Of a stretch of 7,873 nucleotides of DNA, positions 1 through 6,304 are shown piece after piece. This stretch comes from Gammaproteobacteria bacterium. Its GTDB lineage: Bacteria > Pseudomonadota > Gammaproteobacteria > Steroidobacterales > Steroidobacteraceae. Location of the stretch: positions 1 to 7,873 of the forward strand of contig JASHVF010000286.1 in the NCBI GenBank assembly GCA_030039615.1, read 5' to 3'. How positions within the stretch are numbered: the first letter of the stretch is position 1; every line of letters starts with the position of its first letter. The notes under the pieces are model-generated. The model made no database searches. It was not told where the DNA came from and saw nothing but the letters and a program-made list of their open reading frames with translations. A program made the position numbers and the translations under genes.

Positions 1-361
1 GCATCTTCTCGAGTCCGAGGCGCACATCCTCGAGGCTGATCTCCTTCGCCACCACCAGCGTCGGTACGGTGGGATGCAGCCGGTGGGCGCTCCTCATGAG
101 ACGCGCCAGCACCGTCGCATCTCCCATGCCCGCGTCGAACAGACGCAGCGCCGGGGGCGCAGGGCGGACCAGCTGCAGCTCGTGCGCTGCGCGGCGCGCG
201 ATCCAGGTCTTCTCGTTGCAAGTGTTGACGAAGGCGAGGTATTTCTGCCGGTTGTCGTAGAAGCGAAACGGCGTCAGCTCGGGCGTCGCGGGCGCGGACG
301 CGGCGCGGGGCGCCGCACGGCCGCCACGGGGGTTAGCTGCGAAGCGGCGCCCTAGCGCCAC
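1..361 (-). CDS. Probable SAM-dependent methyltransferase (N-terminal part, 3' end outside window)
   Basis: A minus-strand frame runs open to the left edge and encodes PELTPFRFYDNRQKYLAFVN (window about 288-229), TCNEKTWIARRAAHELQLVR, then PPALRLFDAGMGDATVLARL, and ends with TLVVAKEISLEDVRLGLEKM at position 2. LFDAGMGDATVL is a motif-I-like hD-x-G-x-G SAM-binding loop, and the KEIS that follows fits the acidic position after strand 2. I therefore read it as a class I methyltransferase-like protein, but only about 120 residues are visible. No ATG is available; the best start is GTG 361, overlapping the MetE-like gene B stop by 10 nt. The first 24 or so residues after that GTG are Ala/Arg/Pro-rich and may not be conserved. 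Together with two MetE-like genes, it makes methyl-group handling a theme of the operon. Coding is well supported by the coherent protein; function and exact start are less sure. Confidence 0.65.
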   Translation of the reverse strand, partial: MALGRRFAANPRGGRAAPRAASAPATPELTPFRFYDNRQKYLAFVNTCNEKTWIARRAAHELQLVRPAPPALRLFDAGMGDATVLARLMRSAHRLHPTVPTLVVAKEISLEDVRLGLEKM

Positions 362-1497
362 AGGCGGTCCGAGGCGATGCGCGCACCCTCGACCAAAGAT
401 CTCAACTTGAGATACGCGATGTCGGGCTCGACCGGACCAAAGCCCGCAAAGGTGCCGAAGCCGCAGTCCGTGCCGGCGATGACGCGGTCCCGCCCGACGA
501 TGCCGGCAAAGGTCTGCAGGCGCTGCGCGACGAGCTCCGGGTGCTCGACGCAGTTGGTCGTGGTGGTGAGCACGCCCGGGATCAGCAGCTTGTCCTCCGG
601 GATCCTGGCTTCCCTGAACACGACCCATTCGTGGGCATGGCGCGGGTTGGCCGCCTCGAACAGCAGCCCCTGCGGCTTCGCCTTGAGCAGCACCGGCAGC
701 AGATCCTGCATCGGCACGTCGTGGTGATGCGGTCCCTCGTAGTTGCCCCAGCAGGCGTGCATGCGCACGCGCTCGGCCGGCACGTTGCGCAGCGCTTCGT
801 TCAGCACCTCGATGTGACGCGCGGCGAGATTCAGGAACTCCCCGACCGTCCGGTCGCGGTACATGGTGTGGCGGCCCATCGCGAGGTCCGGGGCATCGAT
901 CTGCAGGATGATGCCGGAGGCGGCGATCGCCTCGTATTCGCTGCGCATCGCGGCGGCGAGCGCCTCGAGGTACTCGTCCTGCGTGCGGTAGTAGTCGTTC
1001 GGCTGAAAGAGCGCGACCACTCCGGGCGAGGCGGCGTTCATGAAGGCGCCGCGCGGGGCGGCCGCCGCCGCGGCTGCCTTAAGGTTGCGGATGTCGGTCG
1101 CGAGCGGCGCCGTGTCGGCGACCGCCACCGCCGCGACGCAGCGCGGGCGGCGGTACCTGGCCGTCGAGCCGCGCTCGGCGAGCTTGCGCAGCAGGCCGGG
1201 GAATTCGACCAGATCCTGGCCCGGCTCGCGCGGCGTATCGCCCGCGAAGCCCGTCAGCCGCCGCGCGATGTAGGTCGCGTAGCTGATCTTGCTCATCTCG
1301 CCGTCGCTCACCAGATCGATGCCGACCTCGACCTGGCGGCGCACCACATCGAGCACCGCGCGCGCAATGACCGCATCGTCCGCGGCCGCATCGCGCGCCT
1401 CCTCGCGCTCGCGCGCGAACAGCACGTCCGTGACCGCTTGACTGCGCGGCAGGCTCCCGACGTGGGTGGTGAGGATCCGGCCGGCGCCCGCGCTCAT
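352..1497 (-). CDS. MetE-like zinc methyltransferase, C-terminal-domain-only (paralogue B)
   Basis: From ATG 1497 the protein has 381 residues and belongs to the same UROD/MetE barrel superfamily as paralogue A, but is clearly divergent. Blocks are ILTTHVGSLPRS (8-19), VGIDLVSDGEMSKISYATYI (58-77), ILQIDAPDLAMGRH (197-210) and RMHACWGNYEGPHHHDVP (245-262). LLFEAANPRHAHEW (278-291) and VIAGTDCGFGTFAG (339-352) follow. The zinc ligands are H247, C249, E281 and C345. The His-rich GPHHHD segment after the H-x-C motif is absent from paralogue A. It is often annotated as methionine synthase II, but lacks the folate-binding N-terminal domain, and its context is catabolic. A run of seven alanines lies at 141-147. 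The ATG overlaps the dioxygenase TGA as ATGA with no clear Shine-Dalgarno, which implies translational coupling. The same frame stays open far upstream across the dioxygenase and VOC genes, but that extension has no homology. Role inferred: thiol-dependent alkyl transfer, perhaps taking a methyl group from a pathway intermediate. Confidence 0.9.
   Translation of the reverse strand: MSAGAGRILTTHVGSLPRSQAVTDVLFAREREEARDAAADDAVIARAVLDVVRRQVEVGIDLVSDGEMSKISYATYIARRLTGFAGDTPREPGQDLVEFPGLLRKLAERGSTARYRRPRCVAAVAVADTAPLATDIRNLKAAAAAAAPRGAFMNAASPGVVALFQPNDYYRTQDEYLEALAAAMRSEYEAIAASGIILQIDAPDLAMGRHTMYRDRTVGEFLNLAARHIEVLNEALRNVPAERVRMHACWGNYEGPHHHDVPMQDLLPVLLKAKPQGLLFEAANPRHAHEWVVFREARIPEDKLLIPGVLTTTTNCVEHPELVAQRLQTFAGIVGRDRVIAGTDCGFGTFAGFGPVEPDIAYLKLRSLVEGARIASDRLWR
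1494..1497 (-). other. ATGA stop/start overlap between dioxygenase and MetE-like gene B
   Basis: The TGA stop of the intradiol dioxygenase shares bases with the ATG of the MetE-like gene B. Upstream of this ATG the sequence is GC-rich without a purine-rich AGGAG-type site. Re-initiation by ribosomes finishing the dioxygenase is the likely mode of translation. Confidence 0.75.
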
Positions 1498-2363
1498 GGT
1501 TGCGCCGCCGGCCGCAGGCGAAAGTCGTAGCCGACCGTATAGAAGGAGGTGTCGAGCCGCTCGCCGTCGGGGGCGGTCCCCGGCGGGTGCCGCTCGAACT
1601 GCGCGACCAGCGACTCCTTCATGCCGAACACGGCATCGGAATCGAGGTATTCGCTGCCGGCGACGAACAGGTGTGTCGTCACCGGGAGATGTCCCGGCGC
1701 CGATACGATCATATGAATGTGCCCGGGGCGGTACGGATGGCGCCCCATCTTGCGCAGCATCCGCCCGACCGGGCCGTCGGTCGGCACGGGATAGAAGGTC
1801 GGCCGGATCGAGCGGAAGGAGTAGCGTCCGGCGGCATCGGTGCGGATGCGGCCGCGCGCCTTCATGGCCGTCTCGCCCGGCATCTGCATGTCGTAGTTGC
1901 CTTCGCCGTCGCCTGACCAGATGTCGAGCAGCGCACCGGCCAGCGGCCTGCCGTCGGTGCTCAGCACCCGCCCGGAATAAAACGCCGGCTCGCCTTTGAC
2001 CCCCCGCGCCAGGTTGCTGCCGAGCGGCAGCTCGGGGGCGCCTTCCCAGTAGAACGGCCCCTGCACGGTCGACTCGGCGCTGCCGTCCGCGGCCGGGTGG
2101 TTGAGCGTGATGACGAGGATCGAGACGCCGAGCGTGTCGGACAGCAGGATGAACTCCTGGCGCTTGTCGGTGCAGGTCTTGCCGACGTCGGTGAGGAACT
2201 GGATCGCCGTGAACCACTCGGCCTCGGTGAGCCGCACGTCGCGGATGAAGTCGTGCAGATGCGTGACGAGTGAGCTCATGACGCGCTTGAAGCGCGCATC
2301 CTCGCAGGAGGCGAGCCGCTCGATGACCGCCTGGGTGATGCTCTGCTCGTCGAATTCGCGCAA
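1494..2363 (-). CDS. Intradiol ring-cleavage dioxygenase (hydroxyquinol/catechol 1,2-dioxygenase type)
   Basis: From TTG 2363 the protein has 289 residues, the usual length of catechol and hydroxyquinol 1,2-dioxygenases. The N-terminal helical dimerisation domain (about residues 1-95) is followed by the beta-sandwich catalytic domain. Its blocks are VQGPFYW (100-106), LLDIWSGDGEGNYD (145-158), RPTFYPVPTDGPVGRML (187-203) and HPYRPGHIHMIV (209-220). THLFVAGSEYLDSDAVFG (230-247) follows. The Fe(III) ligands are all present: Y157, Y191, H215 and H217. Such enzymes open a catechol or hydroxyquinol between the two hydroxyls, giving cis,cis-muconate or maleylacetate. The YPVPTDGPVG and DSDAVFG segments look closest to hydroxyquinol 1,2-dioxygenases. 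The TTG start is chosen because it gives the family N-terminus (M)REFDEQSITQAV. It lies 5 nt after the VOC stop, with only a weak TAAGAG site. The next ATG (2279) would remove 28 conserved residues. The stop overlaps the next gene's start as ATGA. No maleylacetate reductase or muconate cycloisomerase is in the window. Confidence 0.93.
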   Translation of the reverse strand: MREFDEQSITQAVIERLASCEDARFKRVMSSLVTHLHDFIRDVRLTEAEWFTAIQFLTDVGKTCTDKRQEFILLSDTLGVSILVITLNHPAADGSAESTVQGPFYWEGAPELPLGSNLARGVKGEPAFYSGRVLSTDGRPLAGALLDIWSGDGEGNYDMQMPGETAMKARGRIRTDAAGRYSFRSIRPTFYPVPTDGPVGRMLRKMGRHPYRPGHIHMIVSAPGHLPVTTHLFVAGSEYLDSDAVFGMKESLVAQFERHPPGTAPDGERLDTSFYTVGYDFRLRPAAQP

Positions 2364-2368
2364 GGCTC

Positions 2369-2905
2369 TTACCGGTAGGTGTTGTTGGACGTGTGGTCGC
2401 CGGCCAGCCAGCGCCTGAGCGCCTGGTGCGCGTCCGCGCGGCGGTCGCGACCGATCCTGTCCGCATCCGGATGATCGCGCGTGAACTCGATGGTGAGGCC
2501 GTTGGGATCGACCACGTACAGCGAGCGGCAATAGCCGTGCTCGAGCACGTAGGTGTCGGGAGGCTTGATGCCGGCCTTGCTGATGCGCTCTTCGATCGCG
2601 GCCTGGGTCTCGGCGTCGACCTTGAGCGCGATGTGGTGGAACGGCGTGGACGGCATCCTGGGACCGAATTCGGCCTGATCCTCCGGATCGGCGAACTGGA
2701 AGAAGGCCAGCGCGCCGCCGTCGCCGATCCCGTAGAAGGTGTGCACGTAGGTGCGCACCTTGCCGAACAGCTCATCCGACTCGCACCAGGTCGCGAGCAG
2801 CGGCAGCCCGATCACCTCCTCGTAGAACTGCCGCGTCTTCTCCTGGTCGCGGGTGACGTAGGCGTTGTGATGCAGCCGCGACGGCAGTCTCATCGTCTGC
2901 GCCAT
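2369..2905 (-). CDS. VOC-family metalloenzyme (glyoxalase/extradiol dioxygenase fold)
   Basis: This 178-residue protein has the paired beta-alpha-beta-beta-beta modules of the vicinal oxygen chelate fold. The first module starts at SRLHHNAYVTRDQEKTRQFY (residues 9-28). The second starts at FHHIALKVDAETQAAIEERI (89-108) and ends with LYVVDPNGLTIEFTRDH (129-145). Likely metal ligands are H13, H91 and E140, the His/His/Glu pattern of extradiol dioxygenases and some VOC lyases or isomerases. A polar tail of about 35 residues (DRRADAHQALRRWLAGDH and on) follows the fold. At this length it is a single-domain VOC protein, not a two-domain extradiol dioxygenase of about 290-310 residues. It could be a small dioxygenase, a lyase/isomerase for a ring-cleavage product, or a detoxification enzyme. 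The TAA stop is only 5 nt from the proposed start of the intradiol dioxygenase, so the two are likely co-translated and may act in consecutive steps. The fold is certain; the reaction is not. Confidence 0.88.
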   Translation of the reverse strand: MAQTMRLPSRLHHNAYVTRDQEKTRQFYEEVIGLPLLATWCESDELFGKVRTYVHTFYGIGDGGALAFFQFADPEDQAEFGPRMPSTPFHHIALKVDAETQAAIEERISKAGIKPPDTYVLEHGYCRSLYVVDPNGLTIEFTRDHPDADRIGRDRRADAHQALRRWLAGDHTSNNTYR

Positions 2906-2911
2906 GGCGAT

Positions 2912-2919
2912 ACCTCCTT
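2912..2919 (-). promoter_or_regulatory. Near-perfect Shine-Dalgarno of the VOC gene, overlapping the receptor stop
   Basis: AAGGAGGT, matching the anti-Shine-Dalgarno consensus in full, lies 6 nt before ATG 2905. Its first two bases are also the last two of the receptor's TAA stop. It is the strongest ribosome binding site in the window and predicts efficient, termination-coupled translation of the VOC enzyme. Confidence 0.8.
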
Positions 2920-5212
2920 ACTGGAACTTGTAGGTGAAATCCACGCCGTACTGGCGCGGCAGTGCCCGCCACAGGAACCCCGAGCCGCCGACGTTCCCGG
3001 GCGAGAATTCCGCATTGTAGATCGTGTTCGTGAGGTTCTTCGACCAGGCGGTGACGTCCCAGCGGTTGCCCTGCACCCCGATGCGCAGGTTCACCAGGTT
3101 CACGGGGTTGCGCGAGGTGATGTTGTACGGCTCCCACCAGGTACGGCCGATGTTCTGATAGTCGAGGCGCACCGTGCCGGTGAGTCCGTTCGCGAGCGGC
3201 TGATGGTACTGCGCACCCGCGTTGATCGTGTCCTTCGATACCAGCGGCGCCTGGTTGCCGATCACGGTCGGGTCCGCCATGGCCGTGATCCTGCTGTCGG
3301 TGTAGCCGAAGCTTCCGTAGAGATCGAGCCGGTCGGTCGGGCGGGCGGTGACCGAGAACTCGGCGCCCTTGTAGGTGGCGCTCAGGTTTCCGAGGTTCTG
3401 GGTCGAGTCGGCCGCGATGTAGACGAAGAAGTAGCCGTTATGGGAGTGCGTCTCGAAGACGTCCGCGTCGATGCTCAGGTGCTTGTCCAGCAGCTCGCTC
3501 TTGGTGCCCACTTCCCAGGTGTCGGCGATCTCCGCCTGGAAGATGTCGTTGACGCCGAGCACGTCGTTCTCGCGCGCCACCGCGCCGACGCCGGTCTGGT
3601 TGAAGCCGCCGCTGCGGAAGCCGCGGCTCCAGCCGCCGTAGAAGGTCCAGTCGTCGTCCGGCCGGTAGCGGATCGTGCCCTTGGGCTGCGTGGCGCTGAA
3701 GGTGGCGTAGCGCTTCTCGCCGTAGAAGGCGGCGGTCGTCGGCAGGAACTGCGTCGGCGTGAGCGTGGTGTTCTCGCGGTTGTCCTGGTCATAGCGCAGC
3801 GCCGCGTCGAGCTCCCACTCCTTGGTGAGCTCGTAGGTCGCCTCGCCGAAGATCGCCCAGGCGTCGTTGTCCTGGCTGTCGGCGAGGAAGGTCACGTTGG
3901 TGTTGGTGGCGTAGGGGTTGGTGGGATCGACGATCGGGGTGTAGTAGACCGCCGGCACGCCGAGGCCGCGATCCACCAGGTTGCCGGTCGAGATGAAGCG
4001 GTCGGTGTGCACCCAATAGCCGCCGGCGATCCAGCTGAAGCCGTTGACCACCGGCGAAGTGAAGCGCAGCTCCTGGCTCCAGGTGCGCACCCAGATGAAC
4101 TGGCTCTGGCTCTCATCGAACGGGCCGCCTTCCGCGGCCGTCGGGGTGGCGCCGATGCAGATCGGACAGTTGTAGGCGATCGAGTCGGTGACCGGGCGGA
4201 AGTCATAGGCATCGCCGGTGTCGATCTCGCGCGTCTCGTTGTAGTCGGTGATCGAGGTATAGGTGCCGTAGCTGCGGGTCCAGTCGAGCTTCAGCGCGCT
4301 ATCGAAGACATTGCGGTAATCGGTGCCGAGATTGTTGGTCTGGATGGGAGAAGAGGTGTTGTTCGCATCTCCCGGGGTGTTGAAGTCGGTGTACGGGTCC
4401 GACTCAATGCTGCGCGGGATGACGAACCAGTAGGCGGTGGTCTCGACGCGGTCGAGCAGCAGCCGCCAGTCGGCGCTGAAGTCATCGCCCGGCTTCCACA
4501 CCGCTCTGAACCGCCCGGAGTAATCGCGGTACGGATCGGCGTTGCGATCGAGGTAGACGTTGTTGATGTAGCCGTCGGTGTTGTAGTAGTTGAAGGAAGC
4601 GCGGTATTTCAGCGTGCCGTCGGCATTCATCGGCCCGCTCAGGGAAAGCTGGCCCTTCTCCGAGGGGCCGTTGCCGACTCCGACACGGGTGGTGGCCTCG
4701 AACTGGTCGGACGGGTCGGCGGTGCGGATGATGATCGCGCCGCCGATCGCGTCGCGCCCGTAGAGCGCGCCCTGCGGACCCTTCAGCACCTCGATCTGCT
4801 GGATGTCGTAGAGCTCCTGGTTGAACTCGTAGGGGTTGGTCTCGAGCACCCCGTCGACCAGCACCGCGACCGAGGGCTCGCTGTTGCGCGCCTGGGAGAT
4901 GCCGCGGATCGTGATGAACGAATTGCCGACGTTCTGCGTCTCCACCAGCGTCATGTTCGGCACCATGGCGATGAAGTCGCGCGGCATCTCGATGCCCGCG
5001 GACTGGATCTCCTGGGCCGTGAACACGCTCACGGTGATCGGCACGTCCTCGTAGTTCTCGTTGCGCTTGCGCGCCGTGACCACGACCTCCTGCAGCGCAC
5101 CGCCGGCGGGCGCTGCGGATTCCTGGCTCTGGATCTGCGCCGCGGCCGGTGGCGCAAACGGGACGACGGCCAGCAGGGCAGCCAGCAGTGACGCGATTTT
5201 CTTGGTCGACAT
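2918..5212 (-). CDS. TonB-dependent outer-membrane receptor
   Basis: This complete 764-residue protein is of usual length for the family. It begins with a Sec signal peptide: MSTKK, a hydrophobic stretch over about residues 6-24, and cleavage probably after AAA at 25. A TonB-box-like EVVVTARKR follows at 42-50. The plug domain spans about 54-165, with VPITVSVFTAQEI (57-69), FITIRGISQ (99-107) and LKGPQGALYGRDAIGGAI (143-160). The rest is a 22-strand-type beta barrel with many aromatic-rich alternating segments. Late blocks include FYGGWSRGFRSGGFN (524-538) and ADTWEVGTKSELLDKHLSI (563-581). The C-terminal strand is YGVDFTYKFQ, ending in Gln after Phe rather than the common terminal Phe. It would import a scarce large or poorly permeating solute, energised by TonB-ExbBD from outside this window. 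The style (VTARKR, no N-terminal signalling extension) is common in sphingomonads and steroid degraders, where such receptors often serve non-siderophore catabolic substrates. A CPIC cysteine pair (349-352) sits in a likely surface loop. Its position inside the operon suggests the ligand is the pathway substrate. Confidence 0.95.
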   Translation of the reverse strand: MSTKKIASLLAALLAVVPFAPPAAAQIQSQESAAPAGGALQEVVVTARKRNENYEDVPITVSVFTAQEIQSAGIEMPRDFIAMVPNMTLVETQNVGNSFITIRGISQARNSEPSVAVLVDGVLETNPYEFNQELYDIQQIEVLKGPQGALYGRDAIGGAIIIRTADPSDQFEATTRVGVGNGPSEKGQLSLSGPMNADGTLKYRASFNYYNTDGYINNVYLDRNADPYRDYSGRFRAVWKPGDDFSADWRLLLDRVETTAYWFVIPRSIESDPYTDFNTPGDANNTSSPIQTNNLGTDYRNVFDSALKLDWTRSYGTYTSITDYNETREIDTGDAYDFRPVTDSIAYNCPICIGATPTAAEGGPFDESQSQFIWVRTWSQELRFTSPVVNGFSWIAGGYWVHTDRFISTGNLVDRGLGVPAVYYTPIVDPTNPYATNTNVTFLADSQDNDAWAIFGEATYELTKEWELDAALRYDQDNRENTTLTPTQFLPTTAAFYGEKRYATFSATQPKGTIRYRPDDDWTFYGGWSRGFRSGGFNQTGVGAVARENDVLGVNDIFQAEIADTWEVGTKSELLDKHLSIDADVFETHSHNGYFFVYIAADSTQNLGNLSATYKGAEFSVTARPTDRLDLYGSFGYTDSRITAMADPTVIGNQAPLVSKDTINAGAQYHQPLANGLTGTVRLDYQNIGRTWWEPYNITSRNPVNLVNLRIGVQGNRWDVTAWSKNLTNTIYNAEFSPGNVGGSGFLWRALPRQYGVDFTYKFQ

Positions 5213-5219
5213 CTGAGAT

Positions 5220-5227
5220 CCCCCCTC
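5220..5227 (-). promoter_or_regulatory. Ribosome binding site of the TonB-dependent receptor
   Basis: GAGGGGGG lies 7 nt before ATG 5212 in the 27-nt gap after the MetE-like gene A. This is the widest gap in the window. No convincing promoter or hairpin terminator is visible in it, so the receptor is probably read from the upstream transcript. Confidence 0.6.
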
Positions 5228-5239
5228 TAAGTCGATTCT

Positions 5240-6289
5240 TCAGGACTGCGCGTGAGCGGTTCTTTCGTTGAGCTCGCGGCGCACGATCTGCGCGGCGGCG
5301 ACCATCGACTGCAACTTGGCCGAGGCGGACTCGCGCGGCAGGTACTTCATGCCGCAGTCCGGTGCCAGCAAGAGGTTGTGCGCCTCGACGTACGGCAGCG
5401 CGCGGCGGATGCGGCTCGCCACCAGCTCCGGTGACTCCACTTCGGGTGTCGAGAGGTCGATCACGCCGAGGATGATGCGTTTGCCGCGCAGGCCCTCGAG
5501 CACGGCGCAGTCGAGCTTCGATTGCGCGGTCTCGATCGATATCTGCTGGCAGCTGCACTCGGCGAGCTCGGGCAGGAACGAGTAGCCCGAGGGGCGCACA
5601 TGGATGATGGCGGCGTAGCCGAAGCAGATGTGCACGGCGGTCGTGCCCCCCACCCCCTCGAGCGCGCGGTTCAATGCCCGGAGGCCGAACGCGCGCGCCT
5701 CCTCGGGCCGCGCCTGCATGTAGGGCTCATCGATCTGCACGATGTCGGCGCCGGCCGCGAACAGGTCGCGGATCTCGGCGTTGACCGCGGCCGCATAGTC
5801 GAGCGCGGCGAGCTCGCGGCTGCCGCCGTAGAAGTCGATCTGCGCCTGCTGCGCCATCGTGAAGGGGCCGGGGACCGTCACCTTGACGTGCCGCTGCGTG
5901 TGGCTGCGCAGGAACTCGAGATCGCGCACCCCGACCGCGTGGCGGCGGCGGATCGCACCGGTGACGCGCGGCACCGGGTTCGGGTGTCCGCTGCGATCGA
6001 GCGCCACGCCCGGGTTGTCGAGATCGATGCCATCGAGCGCGGTCGCGAAGCGGTTCGAGTAGCTCTCGCGCCGGATCTCGCCGTCGGTGATGTAGTCGAG
6101 CCCGGCATCCTCCTGCGCCTTGATCGCGACGATCGTGGCGTCGTCCTGCGCCTGCGCCAGGTGGGCCTCCGGGACGCGCCACAGCTCGCGCGCCCGTACC
6201 CGCGGCGGGAAGCGGCCCGCGAGGCGCTCGCGATCGATGAGCCATTCCGGCTGCGGGAAGCTGCCGACCAGCATTGTTGGCAGGAGCAT
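5240..6289 (-). CDS. MetE-like zinc methyltransferase, C-terminal-domain-only (paralogue A)
   Basis: This 349-residue protein matches the C-terminal catalytic half of cobalamin-independent methionine synthase (MetE, about 750 residues) and lacks the N-terminal domain. Visible blocks are TMLVGSFPQP (residues 5-14), LDYITDGEIRRESY (64-77), VTVPGPFTMAQQ (137-148) and DIVQIDEPYMQAR (182-194). The zinc site is complete: H220 and C222 in HICFGY, E253 in ISIETAQS, and C312 in APDCGMKY. These match E. coli MetE H641, C643, E665 and C726. Such proteins activate a thiol (homocysteine, coenzyme M or similar) on zinc for alkyl transfer. Short versions include core methionine synthases and epoxyalkane:coenzyme M transferase. 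The missing N-terminal domain and the catabolic neighbours argue against an ordinary triglutamyl-folate methionine synthase. The start ATG 6289 has a GAGGGGG site 8 nt upstream. The receptor gene follows after 27 nt. Superfamily and metal site are firm; methyl donor and acceptor are unknown. Confidence 0.9.
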   Translation of the reverse strand: MLLPTMLVGSFPQPEWLIDRERLAGRFPPRVRARELWRVPEAHLAQAQDDATIVAIKAQEDAGLDYITDGEIRRESYSNRFATALDGIDLDNPGVALDRSGHPNPVPRVTGAIRRRHAVGVRDLEFLRSHTQRHVKVTVPGPFTMAQQAQIDFYGGSRELAALDYAAAVNAEIRDLFAAGADIVQIDEPYMQARPEEARAFGLRALNRALEGVGGTTAVHICFGYAAIIHVRPSGYSFLPELAECSCQQISIETAQSKLDCAVLEGLRGKRIILGVIDLSTPEVESPELVASRIRRALPYVEAHNLLLAPDCGMKYLPRESASAKLQSMVAAAQIVRRELNERTAHAQS

Positions 6290-6297
6290 GTCGCTTT

Positions 6298-6304
6298 CCC
6301 CCTC
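6298..6304 (-). promoter_or_regulatory. Ribosome binding site of MetE-like gene A
   Basis: A GAGGGGG run overlaps the TGA stop of the CoA-transferase gene and lies 8 nt before ATG 6289. It supports that start over upstream in-frame codons, which would read through the end of the CoA-transferase gene, and over the ATG 5 codons downstream at 6274. Confidence 0.6.

Noticed and set aside
1056..1076. GCC/GCG repeat (seven alanines, residues 141-147 of MetE-like protein B) as a possible functional repeat
   Set aside because: It is a short alanine tract in a GC-rich gene, kept in frame. Nothing suggests a regulatory or structural repeat beyond composition.
541..1530. A 329-codon plus-strand open frame opposite the MetE-like gene B
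   Set aside because: Arg/Val/Gly/Ala-rich, no recognisable motif, and opposite a gene with complete zinc-site motifs.
1498..2775. Minus-strand frame of the MetE-like gene B remaining open about 426 codons upstream of its ATG, suggesting a fusion protein
   Set aside because: The extension is Arg/Ser/Pro/Ala-rich without homology and is out of frame with the clearly real dioxygenase and VOC genes. The ATG at 1497 begins exactly where MetE-like homology begins.
2393..5191. A 932-codon open frame on the plus strand, antisense to the TonB receptor and part of the VOC gene
   Set aside because: Its translation is a low-complexity Val/Arg/Gly/Ala/Asp-rich sequence with no domain, as expected opposite a GC-rich gene with strong third-position bias. 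The minus strand there encodes a full receptor and VOC protein.
5213..5239. The 27-nt gap before the receptor as a promoter or terminator
   Set aside because: It is too short and filled by the ribosome binding site. I see no -35/-10 pair or hairpin with a T-run. A promoter inside the upstream coding sequence cannot be excluded by eye.
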